Positions 59,258 to 64,000 of a stretch of DNA of 64,000 nt are shown one piece after another (within the stretch, counting starts at the first letter, position 1; the number at the start of each line of letters is the position of its first letter). A program made the position numbers and the translations under genes. The DNA comes from Pseudorhodoplanes sinuspersici (GTDB taxonomy: Bacteria > Pseudomonadota > Alphaproteobacteria > Rhizobiales > Xanthobacteraceae): the NCBI RefSeq assembly GCF_002119765.1, contig NZ_CP021112.1, positions 1,110,501-1,174,500 of the forward strand, read 5' to 3'. The notes under the pieces were generated by a model that saw nothing but the letters and a program-made list of their open reading frames with translations, did not search any database and was not told where the DNA came from.

Positions 59258-60274
59258 CTACTGCGCCCCGCCCCCATTCGCACCGACCTCATCGGGCGCG
59301 AAATCGTAGGTGCGATTGCAGAACTCGCAGGTCACCGCGATCTTGCCGTCTTCGACCATGTGGTCGCGATCATCCTGCGAGAAGCTCTTGAGCATCGCTT
59401 CGACGCTGTCGCGCGAGCAGGAGCATTGCGCTTCGACATTGGCATTGTCGAAGACGCGCACGCCGCGCTCGTGGAACAGGCGATAGACCAGCCGCTCGGT
59501 CGACAGATCGGGATCGATCAGCTCGATATCCTCGACCGTTTCCACCAATGCCTTACCTTCGACCCAGGCATCGTCTTCCTCCGCCGTATGGATTTCCGCG
59601 CCTTCCGGCGCATCGCCCGGATCGAGATCGGGCACACGCATGCGGTCCTCCGACTTCGGCAGGAATTGCAGCATGATGCCGCCCGCGCGCCAGCGATGCG
59701 TCGCTCCGTTGTTGCCGGAGCGAAGCTCCTCCGCAACGGCAAGCCGCACCCGTGTCGGGATCTGCTCCGAGCGCATGAAATACTCATGCGCGGCATCCTC
59801 AAGCCCGCCGCCATCCAGCGCGACGACGCCCTGATAACGGTTCATGTCGGCACCCTGGTCGATGGTCATTGCCAGATGGCCTTTACCGAGCAATTCGCCA
59901 GGCGAATCCTTGCCCTCGGCGATGGCTGCATCGACGCGCGGGCGATCGAATCGCGCACAGGCACGAATGCGCCCGCCAGTCGCATAGTCCACGACCAGCA
60001 TGCGTACCGGTCCATCGCTCTGGGTCTGCATGATGAAACGACCGTCGAATTTCAACGACGAGCCGAACAGAGCCGCGAGCGCGATGGCTTCGCCGAGAAG
60101 CTTCGACACCGGCAGCGGATAATCGTGCCGCGCCAGGATTTCATCGACCGCAGGTCCCAGCCGGACCACGCGGCCGCGCAAATCCAACGCCGCCACTTCG
60201 AATGGCAGGATGGTGTCGTCGATTGATTGGGGAGACGGTGTGCGGGTCGGGATGTCGATATTCATGGAGCGCAT
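59258..60274 (-). CDS. hslO: Redox-regulated chaperone Hsp33
   Basis: The 338-residue protein is a holdase chaperone activated by oxidation. The N-terminal domain (VVRLGPAVDEILARHDYPL, LLGEAIALAALFGSSLKFDG) is followed by the linker. The C-terminal zinc centre has four Cys: VEAQCSCSRDSVEAML (CxC, about 290) and VTCEFCNRTYDF (CxxC, about 322). It is longer than E. coli Hsp33, with an acidic insert (EEDDAWVEGKA) usual in alphaproteobacteria. Starts at 60274 or 60265 are both possible. It lies downstream of argF, separated by a half-copy of the dispersed repeat. Confidence 0.93.
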   Translation of the reverse strand: MRSMNIDIPTRTPSPQSIDDTILPFEVAALDLRGRVVRLGPAVDEILARHDYPLPVSKLLGEAIALAALFGSSLKFDGRFIMQTQSDGPVRMLVVDYATGGRIRACARFDRPRVDAAIAEGKDSPGELLGKGHLAMTIDQGADMNRYQGVVALDGGGLEDAAHEYFMRSEQIPTRVRLAVAEELRSGNNGATHRWRAGGIMLQFLPKSEDRMRVPDLDPGDAPEGAEIHTAEEDDAWVEGKALVETVEDIELIDPDLSTERLVYRLFHERGVRVFDNANVEAQCSCSRDSVEAMLKSFSQDDRDHMVEDGKIAVTCEFCNRTYDFAPDEVGANGGGAQ

Positions 60275-60370
60275 GCCGGAAGTTGAAACAGAGATATCCG
60301 CTGCGCGAAGCCACTCGCGCCAGCGGGTCATGGACGTGCGGACGGCACCAGGTTCGGATAAAGCAAAAAA

Positions 60371-60408
60371 CGATCACGACGACTTTGGGGCAAGGCCCAA
60401 AATCGTCG
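60371..60408. repeat. Half copy of the 115-bp repeat (hairpin A only) between argF and hslO
   Basis: CGATCACGACGACTTTGGGG matches the first hairpin of the repeats at 26887 and 58455. The stem CGACGACTTTGGG (60377-60389) pairs with CCCAAAATCGTCG (60396-60408) with one mismatch. Hairpin B of the full element is absent. Confidence 0.65.
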
Positions 60409-60413
60409 CGGAA

Positions 60414-61346
60414 TTACCGAATGGTGGCGTTCAGGCACCAAGTAAGGATGCCCTTCTGCGCATGCAAGCGGTTCTCCGCCTCGTCGAAAACCACCGATTG
60501 CGGACCGTCCATCACCTCATCGGTCACTTCCTCGCCACGATGGGCGGGAAGGCAATGCATGAAAATGGCGTCGGGATTGGCTTTCGCCATCAGCCGGGCG
60601 TTGACCTGATAGGGCTGCAAAAGGTTGTGCCGGTTGGCCTTTGATGCCTCGTCGCCCATCGACACCCAGGTATCGGTGACGACGCAATCGGCGCCTTTGA
60701 CCGCTTCTTCGGGATCGGTGCCGATATGGATCGCCGCACCGGAACTTTCGATCCAGTCCAGCAGCCATTTCTGCGGCGCCAGTTCCGGCGGGGTCGCCAC
60801 ATTGAGGCGGAAATCGAACCGCTCGGCGGCATGCATCCACGAGACCAGCACGTTATTGGCATCGCCGGTCCAGGCGACGGTCCTGTTCTTGATCGCACCG
60901 AGATGCTCTTCGAAGGTCATCACATCGGCCATCACCTGGCAGGGATGCGACCGTCTGCTCAGACCGTTGATCACCGGCACGGTTGCGTATTCCGCCATCT
61001 CGGTAATGAGATCGTGCTCCAGCGTGCGGATCATCACCGCATCGACGAAGCGCGACATCACCCGCGCCGTATCGGGAATGGATTCGCCGCGGCCGAGTTG
61101 CATCTCCGCCCCGGTCAGCATGACCACGTCACCGCCAAGCTGCCGCATCGCGACCTCAAACGAGATGCGCGTACGGGTCGAGGGCTTGTCGAAAATCATG
61201 GCCAGAGTCTGACTGGCCAGCGGACGCTTGGCTCTCGTGCCGCCTTTCGATTTCTTCATGGCGCGCGCGGACGCGATAATCGCCCGCAGATCGGCCGACG
61301 GGACATCGATCAGATCGATGAAGTGGCGAAGTTTGTGCTTGGCCAT
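60414..61346 (-). CDS. argF: Ornithine carbamoyltransferase
   Basis: The 310-residue enzyme joins carbamoyl phosphate and ornithine to form citrulline in arginine synthesis. Signature motifs are [20 protein letters not shown] (carbamoyl-phosphate site), [20 protein letters not shown] and [18 protein letters not shown] (ornithine site with HCLP). The ATG at 61346 shares one base with the argD stop (TGATG), so translation is coupled. It is followed by hslO after a spacer carrying a half repeat. Confidence 0.96.
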   Translation of the reverse strand: MAKHKLRHFIDLIDVPSADLRAIIASARAMKKSKGGTRAKRPLASQTLAMIFDKPSTRTRISFEVAMRQLGGDVVMLTGAEMQLGRGESIPDTARVMSRFVDAVMIRTLEHDLITEMAEYATVPVINGLSRRSHPCQVMADVMTFEEHLGAIKNRTVAWTGDANNVLVSWMHAAERFDFRLNVATPPELAPQKWLLDWIESSGAAIHIGTDPEEAVKGADCVVTDTWVSMGDEASKANRHNLLQPYQVNARLMAKANPDAIFMHCLPAHRGEEVTDEVMDGPQSVVFDEAENRLHAQKGILTWCLNATIR

Positions 61347-62548
61347 CACGATGCAACCTTGTTGGCTGATGGCTGATGGGCGGTGAGGCGTGTACAGGCC
61401 CGGTCGATCATGCCGATGGCTTCGGCAATGTCGTCCTCGCTGATGATCAGCGGTGGCAACAGACGCACCACGTTATCGCCGGCCGCGACGGTCAGCAGCT
61501 TTTCGGCGCGGCAAGCGGCGACAAGGTCGCCGTTCGGCACGACGCTGCGCAGACCGATCAGCAGACCTTCGCCGCGCACTTCGGAAATGATCGACGCATG
61601 GCGATCCTTAAGCTCCGCCAGCCGCTGTTTCAGCAGCAGCGCCATCTTGCGCGAATGATCGAGGAAGCCGGGCGCCAGCACGACATCGAGTACGGCATTG
61701 CCGACACGCGTCGCCAGCGGATTGCCGCCGAAGGTCGAGCCATGCGTGCCCACGGTCATGCCCTTTGCCGCTTCGCTGGTCGCAAGGCATGCGCCGATCG
61801 GGAAACCGCCGCCGAGCGCCTTGGCCAGCGCCATGATGTCGGGAGAAATGCCGCTGCGCTGATAGCCGAACAATTCGCCGGTGCGGCCGAGACCGGTCTG
61901 CACTTCGTCGAAGACCAGCATCAAACCGTGCTCGTCGCACAGCTCGCGCATCGCCCGCATGAATTCACCCGGGACGACGCGCACGCCGCCTTCGCCCTGC
62001 ACCGGCTCCATGATGATCGCCGCAGTTTCCGGCGTGATCGCCTTCTTCACTGCGTCGAGATCGCCGAAGGCAACCTGTGTGAAGCCGCCGGCCACGGGGC
62101 CGAAGCCTTCAAGATATTTCTGCTGGCCGCCGGCGGCGAGCGTCGCCAGCGTGCGGCCATGGAAGGCGCCTTCGAACGTAATGATGCCGACGCGTTCGGG
62201 CTGGCCATTGGCCGCATGGAATTTGCGCGCGGTCTTGATCGCCGCTTCCATCGCCTCCGCGCCGGAATTGGCGAAAAAGACCACATCGGCAAAGCTCGCG
62301 CTGCACAGACGCTTGGCGAGCTTTTCAGCCTCCGGCATCTGGAACAGGTTCGAGACGTGCCAGAGCTTGTGAGCCTGGTCGGTCAGCGCTTCCACGAGGA
62401 CAGGATGCGCATGACCCAGCACATTGACGGCAACGCCGGACGAGAAATCCAGATAGCGCTCTCCCGTCGTGGCCGTGAGCCACACCCCTTCTCCCCGCTC
62501 AAAAGCGAGTTCGGCACGGGCGTAAGTCGGCAGAAGATGTGAGAGCAC
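61346..62548 (-). CDS. argD: Acetylornithine aminotransferase
   Basis: The protein has about 400 residues. The class III aminotransferase converts N-acetylglutamate semialdehyde to acetylornithine. Motifs are [52 protein letters not shown] and the PLP lysine in [15 protein letters not shown]. The open frame starts at 62629, but that codon overlaps the -10 box of a strong promoter, so a later start is needed; GTG 62548 ([19 protein letters not shown]) matches usual ArgD N-termini. argD-argF form one operon. Confidence 0.93.
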   Translation of the reverse strand: MLSHLLPTYARAELAFERGEGVWLTATTGERYLDFSSGVAVNVLGHAHPVLVEALTDQAHKLWHVSNLFQMPEAEKLAKRLCSASFADVVFFANSGAEAMEAAIKTARKFHAANGQPERVGIITFEGAFHGRTLATLAAGGQQKYLEGFGPVAGGFTQVAFGDLDAVKKAITPETAAIIMEPVQGEGGVRVVPGEFMRAMRELCDEHGLMLVFDEVQTGLGRTGELFGYQRSGISPDIMALAKALGGGFPIGACLATSEAAKGMTVGTHGSTFGGNPLATRVGNAVLDVVLAPGFLDHSRKMALLLKQRLAELKDRHASIISEVRGEGLLIGLRSVVPNGDLVAACRAEKLLTVAAGDNVVRLLPPLIISEDDIAEAIGMIDRACTRLTAHQPSANKVAS

Positions 62549-62587
62549 GGCGATGGTCCGGCAGAATTTGCGTCCCAAGACGCAGAA

Positions 62588-62620
62588 CAAAAACGAAATA
62601 TGCCGCCCCGGCGGGCGGCA
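62588..62620 (-). terminator. Terminator-like hairpin in the argD leader
   Basis: In the direction of argD transcription, TGCCGCCC, GCCG, GGGCGGCA is followed by TATTTCGTTTTTG. It lies just after the inferred start point and about 40 bases before the argD start. The shape is that of an intrinsic terminator, so it may be an attenuator or a 5' stabilising stem. Confidence 0.6.
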
Positions 62621-62629
62621 CTTATGCAC

Positions 62630-62657
62630 ATTCTAGGTGTGCTCCCCCCGCTGTCAA
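62630..62657 (-). promoter_or_regulatory. Strong sigma-70-type promoter of argD-argF
   Basis: On the minus strand, TTGACA (62652-62657) and TAGAAT (62630-62635) are 16 bases apart. Transcription should begin near 62623, just before the leader hairpin. It is the best match to the consensus that I found in the window. Confidence 0.7.
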
Positions 62658-62909
62658 CACACGCGAACGGTAATGCAATGCCGCATTTCGTTGAATAAAG
62701 CGAGGAAATGAACACCTTTATGGGGATGTGGCTTCGCGGACTCTTGCGGCCGAGTCCAGCCATCTTGTAGTGTCCCATCTGTCGGATACGACATCTCGTG
62801 CGGCGGACCTAAATTCAAATCTACCAGTGGTGTGCGTAGCGTCGGCGGCTTTGCGCTGCCCGATGAGGGATTCGGATTCCGCGAACACCATGCTGACAGG
62901 AGAGGCTCA
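62658..62909 (+). promoter_or_regulatory. gcrA upstream region with four GANTC (CcrM) sites
   Basis: GACTC (62739-62743), GAGTC (62752-62756), GATTC (62869-62873) and GATTC (62875-62879) lie within about 140 bases upstream of gcrA. GANTC is the CcrM methylation target to which GcrA responds in alphaproteobacteria. I see no clear CtrA box (TTAA-N7-TTAA). Nothing else in this 250-base stretch looks coding. Confidence 0.55.
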
Positions 62910-63410
62910 ATGACGTGGACGGACGAACGGGTCGAGCAACTCAAAAAGCTCTGGTCGGATGGCCTTTCAGCCAGCCAGATCGCGGCGGAACTCGGCGGAA
63001 TTACCCGGAATGCGGTGATCGGCAAGGTCCACCGTCTCGGGCTTTCCGGACGGACAAAGGCGCCCTCGGCCAGCGCGCCGCGGCCGCGCAAGCCACGAAC
63101 GACCCATATGCTGAGGGTCGCAAGACCCGTGGTCCGGGGGAATACGGCCCTGGCGCATGCCTACGCCTATGACTACGAAGTCGAGCCCGAACAGGCGCCG
63201 GTCGAAAATGTCGTTCCGATGGGCCAGCGCCGCACCTTGCTCGAGCTCAACGAACAGACCTGCCGGTGGCCGATCGGCGACCCCGCGACCCAGGACTTCT
63301 ATTTCTGCGGCGGCCATGCACTGACCAGCCTGCCCTATTGCGCCTATCACTCGCGCATCGCCTATCAGCCGCCGGCGGCGCGGCGCGACAAGCGGCCGGC
63401 CCATCGCTGA
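62910..63410 (+). CDS. gcrA: Cell-cycle regulator GcrA
   Basis: The protein has 166 residues. GcrA is a sigma-70 cofactor that binds methylated GANTC promoters and controls division and replication genes. The N-terminal HTH MTWTDERVEQLKKLWSDGLS, ASQIAAELGGITRNAVIGKV and HRLGLSGR is diagnostic. The C-terminal part has the sigma-interacting segment LLELNEQTCRWPIGDP, followed by DFYFCGGHALTSLPYCAYHS. AGGAGAGG lies before the ATG at 62910; the frame upstream (to 62832) is not conserved. A strong terminator follows. Confidence 0.95.
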   Translation: MTWTDERVEQLKKLWSDGLSASQIAAELGGITRNAVIGKVHRLGLSGRTKAPSASAPRPRKPRTTHMLRVARPVVRGNTALAHAYAYDYEVEPEQAPVENVVPMGQRRTLLELNEQTCRWPIGDPATQDFYFCGGHALTSLPYCAYHSRIAYQPPAARRDKRPAHR

Positions 63411-63439
63411 GCATCGCGGCGGACGAGCAGACGAAAGAA

Positions 63440-63475
63440 AACGCCCCGGACCACAATCCGGGGCGTTTCTTTTTC
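63440..63475. terminator. Bidirectional intrinsic terminator between gcrA and phoB
   Basis: AACGCCCCGGA, loop CCACAA, TCCGGGGCGTT, then TCTTTTTC on the plus side and GAAAGAAAA on the other side. An 11-pair stem with T-runs in both directions ends both convergent genes. Confidence 0.9.
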
Positions 63476-63512
63476 AGATCATGCGGGTTCAGCGATAGCG
63501 CGGATCTATCGA

Positions 63513-64000
63513 TCAGCTCGCCTTGCCGAAGCGATCGTCGATCGAATAGCCCGAGCCACGCACGGTCCGGATCGGATCGCCGTCACGGCCGCGATTGAGC
63601 GCCTTGCGCAGCCGACCGACATGCACATCGACCGTGCGTTCGTCGATATAGACTTCGCTGCCCCAGACGCCGTCGAGCAACTGCTCGCGCGTGAAAACGC
63701 GGCCCGGACGCTCCATCAGAAATTCCAGCAACCGGAATTCCGTCGGCCCAAGATCCACATCACGGCCACCACGCGAGACCCGCTTCTTCACCCGGTCAAG
63801 CTCGATCTCGCCGAGCGTCAGAATATCGGCCAGCCGTTCCGGCCGGGACCGGCGCAGCAGGGCGCGAATACGCGCCACAAGTTCCGGCACCGAAAACGGC
63901 TTGGTGACGTAATCGTCCGCACCGGTCGACAGACCGCGCACGCGCTCGCTCTCCTCGCCGCGCGCGGTCAGCATGATGATCGGCATCGACTTGGTTTCAG
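63513..64000 (-). CDS. phoB: Phosphate regulon response regulator PhoB, partial
   Basis: The first part of the gene lies beyond the right edge; about 162 C-terminal residues are present. The end of the receiver domain shows MPIIMLTARGEESERVRGLS and GADDYVTKPFSVPELVARIR (conserved Lys). The OmpR/PhoB winged helix follows with LGPTEFRLLEFLMERPGRVF, REQLLDGVWGSEVYIDERTV and DVHVGRLRKALNRGRDGDPI ending RTVRGSGYS. These DNA-contact residues match PhoB rather than other OmpR-family members. It is convergent with gcrA. The sensor phoR is not in view. Confidence 0.9.
   Translation of the reverse strand, partial: ETKSMPIIMLTARGEESERVRGLSTGADDYVTKPFSVPELVARIRALLRRSRPERLADILTLGEIELDRVKKRVSRGGRDVDLGPTEFRLLEFLMERPGRVFTREQLLDGVWGSEVYIDERTVDVHVGRLRKALNRGRDGDPIRTVRGSGYSIDDRFGKAS

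Noticed and set aside
59258..60331. Longer Hsp33 start at 60331
   Set aside because: The extra 19 residues (MTRWREWLRAADISVSTSG) do not resemble Hsp33 N-termini; starts at 60274 or 60265 fit better.

Overview
The window looks like chromosomal DNA of an alphaproteobacterium of the order Hyphomicrobiales (Rhizobiales), close to the Bradyrhizobiaceae/Xanthobacteraceae. The basis is a GC-rich coding style, the cell-cycle regulator GcrA beside an argD-argF-hslO operon and phoB, a class I lysyl-tRNA synthetase, an alphaproteobacterial-length dCTP deaminase, DUF1236/SH3 and Tyr/Gly-rich secreted proteins, and intergenic palindromes of a type I associate with this order. The genus cannot be fixed from sequence alone.

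Layout. 1-1.9 kb: start of an SSS-type sensor kinase, mscL, an aminotransferase. 1.9-13.2 kb: fatty-acid beta-oxidation genes (multifunctional FadB/FadJ-like protein, thiolase, acyl-CoA dehydrogenase) interrupted by uup, a secreted protein with a minisatellite at its start, a diguanylate cyclase and an AT-rich single-gene island coding for a nuclease-like/NACHT STAND ATPase. 13.4-18.1 kb: a PodJ-like Sel1 protein, a TauE/SafE permease and its TIGR02186 partner. 18.2-25.2 kb: the ligase-associated DNA damage response set (PdeM, Lhr-type helicase, exonuclease, ATP-dependent ligase) in two divergent operons, with a TPR-methyltransferase leading one of them. 25.3-33.3 kb: pyrD, an S24 (LexA-like) repressor, lysK, a solute-binding protein, a family-2 glycosyltransferase, Sco and a 55-residue membrane protein. 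33.5-41 kb: TerC, a CBS protein, an acyltransferase-SGNH fusion, PhnA and several small secreted or membrane proteins. 41-49.7 kb: an APC permease, a MetE-like protein, a LivK-like binding protein, a TetR regulator, a secreted caspase-like protein, a flavoprotein and a YqaA-like membrane protein. 49.7-50.4 kb: tRNA-Gly followed by a 590-base gene-free block dense in long inverted repeats. 50.4-53.8 kb: a muconate-type catabolic cluster (LysR / cycloisomerase, muconolactone isomerase, Bug-type binding protein). 53.9-58 kb: dcd and an opgC-SGNH-SGNH operon. 58-64 kb: apaG, a small accessory spot with a Fic remnant and repeats, hslO, argF, argD, gcrA and the 3' part of phoB.

The best candidate for an under-described system is the stand-alone nuclease-like/NACHT gene at 9.0-11.3 kb, which looks like an anti-phage STAND protein. 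Next come the structured gene-free block at 49.8-50.3 kb, a 115-bp dispersed repeat whose two copies differ by a compensatory base pair, the TPR-methyltransferase in the ligase-associated cluster, and an SGNH hydrolase pair in which one member has lost its catalytic residues. All calls come from reading the sequence; no database search was run.
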